A stretch of 64,000 nucleotides of DNA from assembly GCA_037179515.1 (NCBI GenBank), contig JAXCGZ010005661.1, positions 93,501 through 157,500 on the forward strand. Reading direction: 5' to 3'. Under the pieces are notes generated by a model that searched no databases, was not told the origin of the DNA, and saw only the letters and a program-made list of their open reading frames with translations. A program made the position numbers and the translations under genes. This document shows, piece after piece, positions 36,711 to 48,410 of the stretch (positions are counted from its first letter, which is position 1; the number at the start of each line of letters is the position of its first letter). The stretch comes from Halocaridina rubra. Taxonomy: Eukaryota > Arthropoda > Malacostraca > Decapoda > Atyidae.

Positions 36711-37260
36711 TAGGACGACTTTTAATTTCTCTGTCTAGGACGACTTTCGTTTTCTCTGTCTAGGACGACTTTTAATTTCTCTGTCTAGGACGACTTTCGT
36801 TTTCTCTGTCTAGGACGACTTTTACTTTCTCTGTCCAGGACGACTTTCGTTTTCTCTGTCTAGGACGACTTTTAATTTCTCTGTCTAGGACGACTTTCGT
36901 TTTCTCTGTCTAGGACGACTTTCGTTTTCTCTGTCTCGGACGACTTTCGTTTTCTCTGTCTAGGACGACTTTTAATTTCTCTGTCTAGGACGACTTTCGT
37001 TTTCTCTGTCTAGGACGACTTTTACTTTCTCTGTCCAGGACGACTTTCGTTTTCTCTGTCTAGGACGACTTTTAATTTCTCTGGCTAGGACGACTTTTAA
37101 TTTCTCTGTCTAGGACGACTTTCGTTTTCTCTGTCTAGGACGACTTTTAATTTCTCTGTCTAGGACGACTTTTAATTTCTCTGTCTAGGACGTCTTTCGT
37201 TTTCTCTGTCTAGGACGACTTTTAACTTCTCTGTCTAGGACGACTTTTAATTTCTTTCTT
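36711..37260. repeat. 25-bp minisatellite, 22 copies
   Basis: TAGGACGACTTT starts a unit every 25 bp from 36711 to 37236. Two main variants alternate (TTTTAATTT and TTTCGTTTT), with a rarer TTTTACTTT form. Units 3-7 and 11-15 show the same order of variants, so the array probably also grew by duplication of an 8-unit (200-bp) block. Confidence 0.92.
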
Positions 37261-38551
37261 TCCCTTGCTCATGAAATTCTTGCTAGGCGTTATAAAACGG
37301 TTTCCTTGTGTCCTCAGTTTTTCACTCCCCCGCCGTCCTTGCTGCAGGCCCAGGTTTGTTGCCATATCTCCGTTACTCGGTTAGGCAAAACAAAAAGGAC
37401 AAGGACTGGGCCCATCCCGCTAATCCTTCCAGCCCGGCTTCCTCGTCCCGCCCTCGGCCGATCTTGACTAAGACCACCACGCAGGAGACCTGCAACGTCA
37501 CAGCGATTCTCTTCCTTTACGGCCCTCGCACGTACCTTCGAAGCAGATCTCGGGATGAAAATTTGAACCTCTGTCACTACTACAGTTGTAAGAAAGGTTC
37601 CCTATGACTTCAGGGTACCAACAATGGCCATACGTTGGTAATCGAGGCTATACTTTGCCTCCCCTGCAACTGCAAGTGATTGCAATCTCTATTCAATGGG
37701 CACTAGGGACTTGTCTGAACGGACAAAATCTAAAGACTTTTAGAACTTGCAGGTCGGGGCTGCCTAGGAATAGGGTGGTAATGGAAGGTATGTGTCTACA
37801 CAACTAGACTATTATTCCAAGATACTTAGGACTTAGCAACTGCTACATAGCATTACTCTACTATAAATGTCAAAAAGAACAATCATTAAATGCTGAGAAA
37901 AGCCACTAAAGAAACATTCTTATCAGCGGTGGCTACAGTAACATCAAGTATGAATTCAGATAAAAGATACAAATCATCAAGTTACTGCTGATTTCATTTC
38001 AAAAATAATAATTAGCAATAGGCCATTGAGAGATAGCAACGATATCAGTCAACATAATAACATTACTAATAATCATGATCTAAAAATAAGAATAATAAAC
38101 AATAAAAATAAATATACTAAATCAGAAATATCAATATATATACAATGGAGACTGGCATTCAGAAGTAAGAACAGAGTTCTATACTTATACTTCCTAGTAA
38201 TGCTCATTCTAACACAGTCTCTTTTAATATTTAAATTCCTGCTGTCATAATCAATGTATATATATATAGCATAAGTGGCAACTTGCTGGCTCCACAATTT
38301 GTCAATGGGAGTTCTATTTATGCTCTAAACAGTTGCGACATGTGGCAAAAATATTTATGCAAATGGCGGTACTACCGATGTCTTGTCAGTATTTATGCAA
38401 TAACAGCATGCAACAATCTATTGACTGCAATAAAATGTAGGCACAATTATCGCCTAGCTTCGCTGAAAAAAACACACAAAAAAACTCAAAGACAGCAACG
38501 TTCTTTTAGCATTGAACGGAGCCTCTGTCAGGCTCAGCGTCGAGTGAAAGG

Positions 38552-38553
<2 letters not shown>

Positions 38554-38630
<77 letters not shown>
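38554..38630. repeat. (GA)n microsatellite
   Basis: About 77 bp of uninterrupted GA repeats. Confidence 0.95.
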
Positions 38631-38633
<3 letters not shown>

Positions 38634-41001
38634 GGCGACCTTGAAATACGTTGCGGTTTCCACTCACAAGTCAGCTGAGATGGGCCTCTGTCTTTTACTT
38701 GTACTGAAAACAAAAAATTGTCGCAGAGTATCTCTAATAATAAAATAAATAAACAATTGAACGTGAACAAACGTTAGCAATGACTATCGATAGAGTCTTA
38801 CGTTTATTGTCAGCGGCTATTCTCATTCCCTCATTAACAAAAACAAAAGCAAAAAGAACTTAGTGTACAACTGCAGAACTGTCGAAGCATAAATCCATTC
38901 CTTTCTGTTTAATCTTGATAAGGACTTTACTGTAACAGCATACACATCCTTGTCTATAATGACAATCTCTCTCTTTTCATGCTATAAATCAGAGGGTTAA
39001 GTCGAAGCACACACACTGATGAAATTAAAGCAAAAAAACTAAAATCATATGTGACAGTATCCCTACTACTATCAACAAAAGTACAAATATCTTTTTCTTA
39101 ACAACTTCTTAAAAAGGACTTAAGTGTCATTAATTTTAACTTTAAAACTCAGCAAATAATCTCTAATAATCTCAATTATCTTTAATTAGCCCGATTGTAA
39201 TCTAAAATTCATGAAAATGCTAGGGATTAACCATGGTTATCTCTAGATAATCTTTTCAGAATCCTTTAAGTAAGATTTTAAAGATTTCTTCAATACAAAA
39301 AGACTATAACAAAAACGGGTATCTAAGAATATAAAAAGTCTATCTCTGTGTATGCAATAATAAAAACAAAAAGTATATTTCATTATCAACAGTAAGGAAT
39401 GCATTTTGCTTAAACTTCAAAATCTCGTACGGAGTTGTACGTAAACAATTCAAACATAAAATATATATCTTCTTTTACTATCTCGAATTTGACTTATATC
39501 TGCTCTCTCAAATACGGGATACAGCTGTGTAACATTCTTGTTGTCATTTCGTGTCAGCTCTCACTCTTTCTTTATGACCAAGCCGAAATAATTTTGATAA
39601 AACATTATCATGGCTAAAACTCGCAAAGTTTTACTTTATCAATCTAACATATCTCTTCAGACAAATAATGTATATACTGCAGCTAGCAAAGAAAATAAAG
39701 AATCATTCATAGATTCACGTCCTTTATCACGTAACATCTATCTTGGAATCTCTCGGAAATCGAATAATAATCTCAATGGCGGAGTAGGGGACAAAACAAA
39801 AATAAAACAAACTCGGCATTTCAACCATATCTGGGCAGGTGGAGAATTACTTTCTCATCCATATCCGTCACTAGATATTGCAACAGCGCATCACCTCCCA
39901 TAAATACACTCTGATATGGCATGCAGAAGGACCTGGCGGAGCAGGGGAACGATCCTCGCAGACTCCCCAATCATGCTTCCTAACGGTGCTTTCCGCGATT
40001 TCACCCCCTAGAGCAACCCTCCCATTATACCCCCAGTCATTCATACTCACTCGCTGTCACGTTCGCTACATCACTTTCAAGACAATCATCCCCTTTCTGT
40101 AAAATTCCCTTTAATTTACAACGTTGGTTGTAAGAAGAGTAAGGGTGAAATCTCGGTTGGGCCGCACGGTCACAGACTGCCTCACTAGTCCTAAGTCCCA
40201 TTCTAACGAACAAACAAACATTCTACTCCCTTGAAGCTACGTTTGGGTGACACTGAAAAACCTTCCCTATTCTAGGACAGCACAAACTACTCTAATTTAC
40301 TCTTACTTTCACCTGCATAGCGTGAAATTAAAAAAAACTCATCTCTAACTAATATCACGAAATTTCTTATTCTTCAGAAAAAACATGCCACACACGTATC
40401 GTAAGATTAATTTCCCATCATCATAACACAAAAAGAACGATCGGTCATTTATGTCTTTCTTTCGCTAAAACATTCCTCCCGCGGAGAAAAAAACAAAAAA
40501 AAGAAAAAAAACTTAAAAACAGGCGCAATCTTAACACTCTATTTCTTACGCTTTAAGAAATTTATATAAAAATGATTTTACACGTACTTTAAAATATCAA
40601 AGCTCAGTACAATTACTACAGATTTACAATAACGAGGTTGGGAGATCGAATGGTCACTTCCGCATTCCTTTCTCGCAAACCACACGTGTTCTAAGTAAAA
40701 CCTTAAAAGCAGATTCAAGTATATTACCCACTGTAATTCTTACACTTAAGAAATTAATATACTGTAACAGTGATTTCACGTGCATTAAATTTTTTCAATT
40801 AAAAATCGATACATTCGCGTTCTTAAAATTCAATCTAAGCATTAATACAAATAAATGGAACGCACTTCCAACGAAATTTCTTTACATTACTCAAATTATA
40901 ACAAAAATGGAGTTTATTACTGCTTATAGCTATTAGTACAAATTATCCATGTTAGTAATGGGTACAGAAATTCTACTTTTATCAACTTATTAAGCGCCAC
41001 A

Positions 41002-41031
41002 CCCCTTATAAGCGGGTTGGCTGAGTCAAAG
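41002..41031 (-). repeat. Partial copy of dispersed repeat R1
   Basis: CCCCTTATAAGCGGGTTGGC then TGAGTCAAAG parallels CCCTTATAAGGAGGATGGCT and GAGTCAAAG at 35151-35179. Confidence 0.5.
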
Positions 41032-41120
41032 CATAACTACAAGATAAAATGGCGGCGTCCACCGACCTCAATTTCTTTTACTAATTGTCCCATTACTCAC
41101 TGGATACAGATCACAAGTAC

Positions 41121-41774
41121 TTAGCTTATTTTAAGGAGGTGGTCCTGAAAAACTTCATGGCAGAAGGCAAGGAAGGAGCGGGTTTTCCTTCTTCTCTTCG
41201 AGTAAAATCGTCGAATCGCCGTCTTCTTGGTCGGATCCGGCAACTTATACCTCTTGTAATGGGCATTTTCACTCAATGCTCCGGTCACACTTCGGCTTAC
41301 TAAGAAATATCTTAGAAATAGTTCCTTCAAAGTTTTATAATATTCTCTATTTGAGCACTCGTCACTTCTCATCCGCAGACCCAAGTATTTCAGGAAGTCG
41401 GTCGCGGGAATTATGGACGGACATTCACGGTCTTTTACATTTGCGCCGTCGAGGTATAAAAGTGAATTTTTGACTCGAGGCGTCTTTACAACCAGGGCAC
41501 AGGGTGGGGGCTGGGCCTGCTGCGTTCCCTGTGTCACCACGGGGCTCGGAGCGGCCGGCTGTTCGTCGATGTTTGAGGCGTCGGTTTCACTGTCGGCGTC
41601 GGCCAAGTTCCTTCTCGACGGAGCGGCGTCGGCGCGTGCTTGTAGGCGCCGCACTTGTTCCTCCAGTTCGAGAATTCTCCGGTGTTTGGCCTCGTCACTC
41701 ATTTCTTGAATTGGGAGATGTTGGATTTCTGCTTTTGCCATTCTTATTTTCTCTGCACGGGTCTGCACTGGCAT
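41121..41774 (-). CDS. Gag-like protein of second LTR element
   Basis: 217 codons from an ATG at 41774, about 80 bp downstream (in sense) of the LTR end and after a T-rich tract on the + strand. The N-terminus is charged (MPVQTRAEKIRMAKAEIQ), followed by a short coiled coil (RRILELEEQVRRLQARAD), a Pro/Ala linker, then a basic C-terminus (RRFYSKRRRKTRS). The position and the N-terminal style fit the start of a retrotransposon Gag. There is no zinc knuckle, and the frame ends without protease, so it may be a truncated gag. The family is not certain. Confidence 0.55.
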   Translation of the reverse strand: MPVQTRAEKIRMAKAEIQHLPIQEMSDEAKHRRILELEEQVRRLQARADAAPSRRNLADADSETDASNIDEQPAAPSPVVTQGTQQAQPPPCALVVKTPRVKNSLLYLDGANVKDRECPSIIPATDFLKYLGLRMRSDECSNREYYKTLKELFLRYFLVSRSVTGALSENAHYKRYKLPDPTKKTAIRRFYSKRRRKTRSFLAFCHEVFQDHLLKIS

Positions 41775-41792
41775 TCACCTGTCTCTTCGTAT

Positions 41793-41823
<31 letters not shown>
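41793..41823. repeat. Poly(T) tract in leader of second LTR element
   Basis: About 31 consecutive T on the + strand (A on the element's sense strand) between the gag-like start and the LTR. Confidence 0.9.
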
Positions 41824-41854
41824 CTCGTGAAGATCCGTACCGCACTGCCACCAC

Positions 41855-42598
41855 TGACGTAGAAGTTTCTTTTGTTTATCCCACCGTACGCCACCACTGT
41901 CGTAGGACTTTTGATTATCCCATCTTATGACACCACTGACGTAGGGATTTTATTATTATCCCACCGAGTGTCACCACTGACGTAGGGATTTTCCTCCTAC
42001 GTATTTATACTTATAATTATTAGTACCTGACGGGTACAAGGTAAGAATGGACACGCAGTGAATCCTTTGCTTATATTTATTCTAGAGTACAACACAACTT
42101 CGACGCCTCAATGCCCCCACCCTATGACTATCACAATCTATGATCTATTCGTGCCCCTGGCAAAGTTCTAACTAACTGTCTCTGCCCTGGGTGGCTCTTT
42201 AAATACCCCCAGGGGCAGGGCGTGGCTTAACATCCAATTCTCCAATGAAATCAGTGAGATCTAGTCCAGCTAATCAACGCCAGGTTCAAAGTGGAATCCC
42301 TCCTACTTCCGGGGAGGAGTTATTGGGCATCTCTCCAGGGCAGGTACCTGCGTACGAAACACTTGCTTATGTTTCTTGTGGTTTAGGAAATGGCTAACTT
42401 CCTGGCCTTTCCTGCCCTTCTCGATGCCAGATCCTAAGTCTCACGGTTCCGGTCATATATCTCCTTGACACTTTCTACAAACATTGTAATAAAATATCTG
42501 TGCCCTCGACCAACCGTTACCCCTCAAGATCTGTTACAAGTTTCAGATTCTGGCTTCAGCATGACGGACTGGCTTCAGCATGACGGAAGTCATACGAC

Positions 42599-42599
<1 letters not shown>
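41855..42599 (-). repeat. 5' LTR of second LTR element
   Basis: The 622-bp core (41978-42599) looks base-for-base identical to 35468-36089. It is preceded by one identical 41-bp unit (41937) and two diverged ones (41898, 41855). Each unit junction reads CGTCA-GTGGTG in minus sense, which looks like the LTR end followed by the start of a TGG-type primer site. The inner LTR limit is therefore uncertain. Confidence 0.82.
42198..42205 (-). promoter_or_regulatory. Candidate TATA box in 5' LTR of second element
   Basis: In minus sense GGGTATTTAAAGAGCC, about 395 bp from the LTR start; identical in the other LTR. Confidence 0.45.

Positions 42600-42663
<64 letters not shown>
42600..42663. repeat. 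(TA)n then (GT)n
   Basis: About 22 bp of TA, the second half of the LTR element's target tract, then about 42 bp of GT. The GT is the CA tail of LINE copy H read on the + strand. Confidence 0.95.
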
Positions 42664-42666
<3 letters not shown>

Positions 42667-44035
42667 TTACCTAATTGTGATTACCTAATTGTGTTTACTG
42701 GAAAGAGCCCAAAGCTCGTATCTTCCCGTCTCCTGATCGGTTCCATTTTAGACTTAGTGATACTTATCATACCTGTCCTTAAAACTATGGATTGAGATAG
42801 CATTAACTACCTCCTCGCTTAGCTAATTCCAATTATCAACTACTCTTACACTGAAAAAGTATTTCCTTACATCCTGCAAAGAAGTTTTCTTACGAAGCTT
42901 CAAACTATGACCTCTAGTTCTATAGCCAGCCATATCAAAATATCGATCCCTATCCACTCTATCATAACCATGAAGGAATTTAAAGACTGTCACCATATCC
43001 CCCCTCACTCTTCTAGCTTCGAGTGATGGTAAGTCTAATTCCCTCAGCCTCTCATCATAACTGAGATTGCGTATTTCTGGCACCAGTTTCGTGGCATGTC
43101 TTTGAACTTTTTCAAGCTTAGCTATGTGCTTTTTCAAGTGCGGATTCCAAAAGGGGGCTGCATATTCGAGTTTTGGCCTCACATAGGTTACATAAATATT
43201 TCTGAACATTTCCTTGTCCATGTGCCTGAAGGCTACCCTTACATTTGATAAGAATGCATATGCTGCCCTTACTATGCCATTTATATGTATTTCTGGAGAC
43301 AAATCTGCCAGTATGTTTACTCCTAGATCTCTCTCATTTTCTGTCTCTTGAAGTTGTACTCCAGCCACCGAGTAGTCAAGCTTGGGCCTTCTTGCACTTG
43401 TACCCATTCTCATTACCTTACATTTTGAAGTATTGAATTTCATTAGCCACTTTTCTGACCACTCATGCAGATTATTTAGATCCTCCCGAAGTTCTCTACC
43501 ATTGTTCTCGTTTTTTACTTTCTTCACAATCTTTGCATCATCTGCAAACATATTCATGAATGAATTTACAGACTCTGGTAGGTCATTTACATATACAAGG
43601 AACAAAAGTGGCCCTAAAACTGAACCCTGTGGAACTCCACTACTAACTCTTCTCCATTCAGACACTGAGTGTCTTACTCTAACCCTTTCTTCCCTTCCTT
43701 CTAAGTAAGTTTTTATCCATTCCAAAACATTTCCACCTATTCTAGCCATTGATTGCAGCTTCCTAATAAATCTCCCATGTGGAACAGTGTCAAACGCTTT
43801 CTGGAAGTCTAGGAATATGCAATCTGCCCAGCCCTCTCTTTCCTGTAAGATTCGGCTTACCTCATCATAAAATTCTAATAAGTTTGTTACTGTTGATCTA
43901 CCTTCTCTGAAGCCATATTGCCTCACTGACAAAAAGTTGAAGGATTCCAAGTGAAGAGAGATATGTTTCCTTAGTAGTTTCTCCATAACTTTGCAAACTA
44001 TGCTGGTCAAGGAAACTGGTCTATAGTTCAGAGCC
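42664..44035 (-). mobile_element. CR1-like LINE copy H, 5'-truncated
   Basis: Minus-strand copy with two terminal motifs next to (GT)n at its 3' side. The 5' end is truncated in the RT (just after the RPVSLTS coding region) and directly abuts a GT run belonging to the tail of copy I. Confidence 0.92.
42745..44035 (-). pseudogene. ORF2 RT/C-terminal part of LINE copy H
   Basis: 395 codons open at 44010-42823. The frame ends early because a Trp codon shortly after DNWN is TAG. It retains [12 protein letters not shown] and FADD. The endonuclease half is absent through 5' truncation. Confidence 0.88.
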
Positions 44036-44060
44036 GTGTGTGTGTGTGTGGGGGGGGGTG
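44036..44060. repeat. (GT)n plus G run between copies H and I
   Basis: GTGTGTGTGTGTGTG followed by nine G. This is the 3' tail of copy I and the 5' junction of copy H. Confidence 0.9.
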
Positions 44061-44259
44061 TAATTACCTAATTGTGCTTATGGAAAAGAGCCCAAAGCTC
44101 GTAACTTCCTGTCTCCTGATCGGTTTCATTTTGTACTTACTGATGCTTATCATACTTGTCCTTAAAACTATGGATTGAGTTAGCATTAACTACCTCCTCC
44201 CTTAGCGAATTCTAATTATCAACTACTCTTACATTAAAAAAGTACTTCCTTCTTTCATA

Positions 44260-45340
44260 GTTTCTCTCTGCCTCTCTTCTTTTACTTAGGTAATAATTTC
44301 TTGCTCTTTTATAGGTCTGGCAGGCATTTATGTTTTTTCTCCTCCTATACCTTTTCCAGCATTTGTCTCTTCACTCCTTAGCTCTTTTACACTCATTATT
44401 GAACCATTTCTCTCTGGCATGAATTACACCTACTTTGGTGACAGGTATGCAGCAATCTACTATCTTCCCATTTTCCTCATAAAAGATGTCGTACATTTCT
44501 TGTACAGATTTGTTGTTAAATAATGTCCTCTAGTCAATAACTGCAAAAAGCTCATTCATTTTTATGTATTCTCCATTTGGATAGTTCCTCTTCATGTCCT
44601 CAGTGCCCCTACTCTCAGGCAGAACATCTTCAATAATATACTCCATCAACAACACACAGTGGTCACTCTTTCCAATTGGCAGTTCATAATCAATTTTTTC
44701 AATATCCAAAACGTTATCTGTGAATACTAGATAAAGTAGTGATGGCTCAACCCTACCCTTGGCCCTCGATTTTCCAGTACATGTTGGTGTAGGATATTAT
44801 CTTGTACACAATCTAGGAATCTTGCCCCGAATGAGTCCTCACCAGTGTATGGGTCAGGAATTATCCAATCTATCTCTTTATGATTAAAATCTCCCATAAT
44901 CAAAATCCTACATTTTCTCACCCGTGCCATGTTAACAACTGAGTCTATGACTTCAATAGTACCTACATGACTTTCCTCATAAACTTCTACCCTATGTTGG
45001 TTCCTTGGTGGGTTATATACAACATTTATTATAATGCTCTCTGACCAAGTATATATGTGAGCAACAAAAAATTCCTTGAACTCACTTTTTATAGCAAAGT
45101 TTATTTCTTCAACCTGAATCCTTTCAACTATGAGCAGTGCTATCCTCCACCAGTCCTCTCAGATCTTTCAACCCTTAATATTCTGAAGCCCTTAGAAAAA
45201 ACTGTGACACTGTTTATGTCCTCACTGAACTTAGTCTCTGTAACTGCTACTATATCTGCCTTACTGTTGTGAATCTTATCATTTAATTCTACTGCCTTAC
45301 CAGCTAATCCATCAGCAATTGTGTATAACAGTCTTAATGA
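44260..45340 (-). pseudogene. ORF2 endonuclease remnant of LINE copy I
   Basis: Endonuclease and linker only, in short frames such as 44930-44727 (KCRILIMGDFNHKEIDWI). Several indels and stops; no RT. Confidence 0.8.
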
Positions 45341-45399
45341 GGCCCCATCCCCAGATATTCTGTCATTATCTTCTTTATGTCCCCTTTGTCTGGAAGAAC

Positions 45400-46153
45400 T
45401 CTGAAATTAAAATTTTTCTTCTCTTCTTCATTTATTTCCTTATTTAACCTTCTAACCTCTTGCAACAAGTTTTTGATCCTTTCCACCTCTTTTTGTGTTC
45501 TGTATCATCTAATGAACACTTCTTTGAATTCTTGAAAGTCTTTTAGACTTTTTTTCCTCATCAGTATTTCTCTACATGTGTCTCCTCTCTTAAAGGTTAC
45601 TTGTGTTGGTCTCTGCTTTCCCTCCCTCGAAAATTTACCTAGTTGGTGAATGATTACAATATCCTCATGACCATAAACTACTCCAAGCTTTGTGATCAGG
45701 TCTACAACCCTAGCTTTATTTTCTTCAAGTCTCCCCTGCCATGTTGGTGCCTGGGTTTCGCTTATGCCTGAGATTACTACTGTCTTCTCTTTCTCAAGTT
45801 CCTGTTTAATCAGTGGATTTGCCCTTTCCATCACAACGTCTTTTATTTTTTTTATTACTGTTACTTTATAGTCAACTGTTTGTATGCTTTCCAGTGCCAT
45901 CACCTTCACAGCCTCTTTTACTGCCACATTCCCCTTTAGTGCATCAGCAAAGGAAGTTTTCATGGCATCATGTTCTGTATTCAGCTCCTGAAACTCTTTT
46001 CTAAACTGTTCAATGTTTTCCTTTATCTGGACTTCCAAGCTGCAATCTCGTCTCTCTCAGAAGAGAGCAGTGAAATAACATTTATATTCATTCAGCTTGT
46101 CATTCAGCTGTTTGTTGTTATCTTCTTGTTTAGAAATTCTGGTTTTTGGTTCA

Positions 46154-46156
<3 letters not shown>
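45400..46156 (-). pseudogene. ORF1 fragment of LINE copy I
   Basis: 177 open codons (46038-45505) with the end of the coiled coil and the RRM-like region (KTVVISGI; REGKQRPTQVTF). The frame is then broken near 45504. The 5' third is missing and the sequence is diverged from copy M. Confidence 0.82.
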
Positions 46157-46245
<89 letters not shown>

Positions 46246-46256
46246 TATATATCATA
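46157..46256. repeat. (TA)n microsatellite
   Basis: About 100 bp of imperfect TA repeats with ATAAT interruptions. Confidence 0.95.
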
Positions 46257-46550
46257 TATATAACCGTGCTAAGAATAGAAATGAGTGGCGAATGATTGTG
46301 ACGCAGTTGTGATTGGCATCTGCCGTTATCATGAAGTGCCTTGTAGAGGCAACCTGTGGTATGGGCAGTAGGGGATTTGGTAGTAAGTTGTGGAAGAGGG
46401 TGGAGGATGGGATGTGGCACTCCAGCAGTACCATCCAAACCCTTGGCCAAATCCCGTGTCATTGCTATAAGAACGAAGAGTAACCGCACGCTGTGTTATT
46501 ATGCTTGTTCCTTGTTGTCGCCTACCCCCCAACATGGGGGAAAATGCCAA

Positions 46551-46556
<6 letters not shown>
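46257..46556. other. Unassigned 300-bp island between TA repeats
   Basis: Non-repetitive, GC-richer than its surroundings and flanked on both sides by (TA)n, like the SINE and palindrome islands elsewhere in the window. I see no tRNA boxes, no long ORF and no inverted ends. It could be a repeat family with only one copy here. Confidence 0.4.

Positions 46557-46643
<87 letters not shown>
46557..46643. repeat. (TA)n microsatellite
   Basis: About 86 bp of TA repeats. Confidence 0.95.
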
Positions 46644-46647
<4 letters not shown>

Positions 46648-47108
46648 TTTTCATATATTATTTCACTTTTGTGAGGCTGAGAACGAACTTTGAAACTCAT
46701 ACATAGTAAGTATCATAATTATAATGCATTTTTATTTTTTTATTATGGTGGATTTCTGTCTATGTGATATAAATTACTCCTGAGTTTTTCCAGTATTTAA
46801 TTTTCTCAAATTGAAAGACGTAACTTATAGAGAGCGGCTGGAGGTGTCACAGTTGCAGTTTGATGACATTGGTTATTGGTGATCTGGTAAAAATAAGTTT
46901 TTTTCTGTAGATGGTAAATCCATCTTCCTTATAAGCTGCTATGTGTGTTGCATTGCTTAGATTGTGTAATATATTCCTTTGTTTTGAGTGTCGTATATTT
47001 TATTTATCAGCTCATTATTATTATTATTATTTTTACAAAAGAGTGATCACGTTCTTTATATATAAAAGACTCGGAGCTTAGATTTGTCAAGGAAGCACTT
47101 GTGTTTTA
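46644..47108. other. Unique AT-rich DNA
   Basis: About 460 bp; nothing recognised. Confidence 0.5.
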
Positions 47109-47109
47109 C

Positions 47110-47188
<79 letters not shown>
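47109..47188. repeat. (CA)n at the 5' end of LINE copy J
   Basis: About 80 bp of CA repeats ending exactly where the truncated LINE begins. Confidence 0.95.
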
Positions 47189-47190
<2 letters not shown>

Positions 47191-48345
47191 CATATTCCTA
47201 GACTTCCAGAAAGCGTTTGACACTGTTCCACATGGGAGACTTATTAGGAAGCTGCACTCAATGGCTAGAATAGGAGGAAATGTTTTGGAATGGATAAAAA
47301 CTTACTTAGAAGGAAGGGAACAGAGGGTTAGAGTAAGACACTCAGTGTCTGAATGGAGAAGAGTTAGTAGTGGAGTTCCACAGGGTTCAGTTTTAGGGCC
47401 ACTTTTGTCCCTTGTATATGTAAATGACCTACCAGAGTCTGTAAATTCATTCATGAATATGTTTGCAGATGATGCAAAGATTGTGAAGAAAGTAAAAATC
47501 GAGAACAATGGTAGAGAACTTCAGGAGGATCTAAATAATCTGCATGAGTGGTCAGAAAAGTGGCTAATGAAATTCAATACTTCAAAATGTAAGGTAATGA
47601 GAATGGGTACAAGTGCAAGAAGGCCCAAGCTTGACTACTCGGTGGCTGGAGTACAACTTCAAGAGACAGAAAATGAGAGAGATCTAGGAGTAAACATACT
47701 GGCAGATTTGTCTCCAGAAATACATATAAATGGCATAGTAAGGGCAGCATATGCATTCTTATCAAATGTAAGGGTAGCCTTCAGGCACATGGACAAGGAA
47801 ATGTTCAGAAATATTTATGTAACCTATGTGAGGCCAAAACTCGAATATGCAGCCCCCTTTTGGAATCCGCACTTGAAAAAGCACATAGCTAAGCTTGAAA
47901 AAGTTCAAAGACATGCCACGAAACTGGTGCCAGAAATACGCAATCTCAGTTATGATGAGAGGCTGAGGGAATTAGACTTACCATCACTCGAAGCTAGAAG
48001 AGTAAGGGGGGGGATATGGTGACAGTCTTTAAATTCCTTCATGGTTATGATAGAGTGGATAGGGATCGATATTTCGATATGGCTGGCTCTAGAACTAGAG
48101 GTCATAGTTTGAAGCTTCGTAAGAAAACTTCTTTGCAGGATGTAAGGAAATACTTTTTCAGTGTAAGAGTAGTTGATAATTGGAATTGGCTAAGCGAGGA
48201 GGTAGTTAATGCTATCTCAATCCATAGTTTTAAGGACAGGTATGATAAGTATCACTAAGTCTAAAATGGAACCGATCAGGAGACGGGAAGATACGAGCTT
48301 TGGGCTCTTTCCCGTAAACACAATTAGGTAATCACAATTAGGTAA

Positions 48346-48348
<3 letters not shown>
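47189..48348 (+). mobile_element. CR1-like LINE copy J, 5'-truncated
   Basis: Begins in RT motif 3 (IFLDFQKAFDTVPH) directly after (CA)n, continues through the 3' UTR and two terminal motifs, and ends in a further (CA)n of about 60 bp. Confidence 0.93.
47190..48258 (+). pseudogene. ORF2 fragment of LINE copy J
   Basis: RT palm with FADD intact, thumb and C-terminus. Two extra G in the G run near 48008 (8 instead of 6) shift the frame after ARRVRG, and the last 80 codons continue in another frame (48016-48258). It is otherwise nearly identical to copy M. Confidence 0.9.

Positions 48349-48409
<61 letters not shown>
48349..48409. repeat. (CA)n between copies J and K
   Basis: About 60 bp of CA repeats. 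Confidence 0.95.

Positions 48410-48410
<1 letters not shown>

Larger units (their letters stand above)
37261..41120. other. Internal non-coding DNA of second LTR element
   Basis: About 3.9 kb where pol would be expected. A GC-richer patch (37300-37560) has short frames on both strands that I cannot match to anything. The rest is AT-rich. It includes a (GA)n tract (38554-38630) and a partial copy of repeat R1 (41002-41031). No RT, protease or integrase motif is visible in any frame. Confidence 0.6.
35386..42599 (-). mobile_element. Second LTR retrotransposon, probably non-autonomous (7.2 kb)
   Basis: Direct repeats of about 704 bp (left) and up to 745 bp (right) share a 622-bp core that looks identical throughout. 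In minus sense the LTR starts TGTCG and ends CGTCA. A purine tract (GGGAGGGA) sits directly against the left LTR, so the left LTR is 3' and the element is on the minus strand. A 217-codon gag-like ORF follows the leader, but the remaining 5 kb has no protease, RT, integrase or other long ORF. That resembles a large non-autonomous (LARD-type) element. Near-identical LTRs imply very recent insertion. Confidence 0.82.
44061..46156 (-). mobile_element. CR1-like LINE copy I, with internal deletion
   Basis: Older minus-strand copy with one terminal motif (GTAATTACCTAATTGTG on the + strand). At about 44250 the text jumps from the ORF2 C-terminus (KYFFSV region) to the linker between endonuclease and RT (ERDYER region), so the whole RT, about 1.6 kb, is missing. 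The 5' end is truncated in ORF1 at 46156 against (TA)n. Confidence 0.88.

Noticed and set aside
36711..37260. Regular short repeats that could suggest a CRISPR array
   Set aside because: Units are contiguous 25-bp repeats without unique spacers, in a eukaryotic LTR element: a minisatellite.
37308..37607. 99-codon + strand frame and overlapping 87-codon - strand frame in a GC-rich patch
   Set aside because: No recognisable motif, open on both strands over the same bases because of composition, and inside a non-autonomous element.
39435..40102. Small frames in the interior of the second LTR element as hidden genes
   Set aside because: 60-97 codons, AT-rich, with no domain or homologous look; expected by chance at this size.
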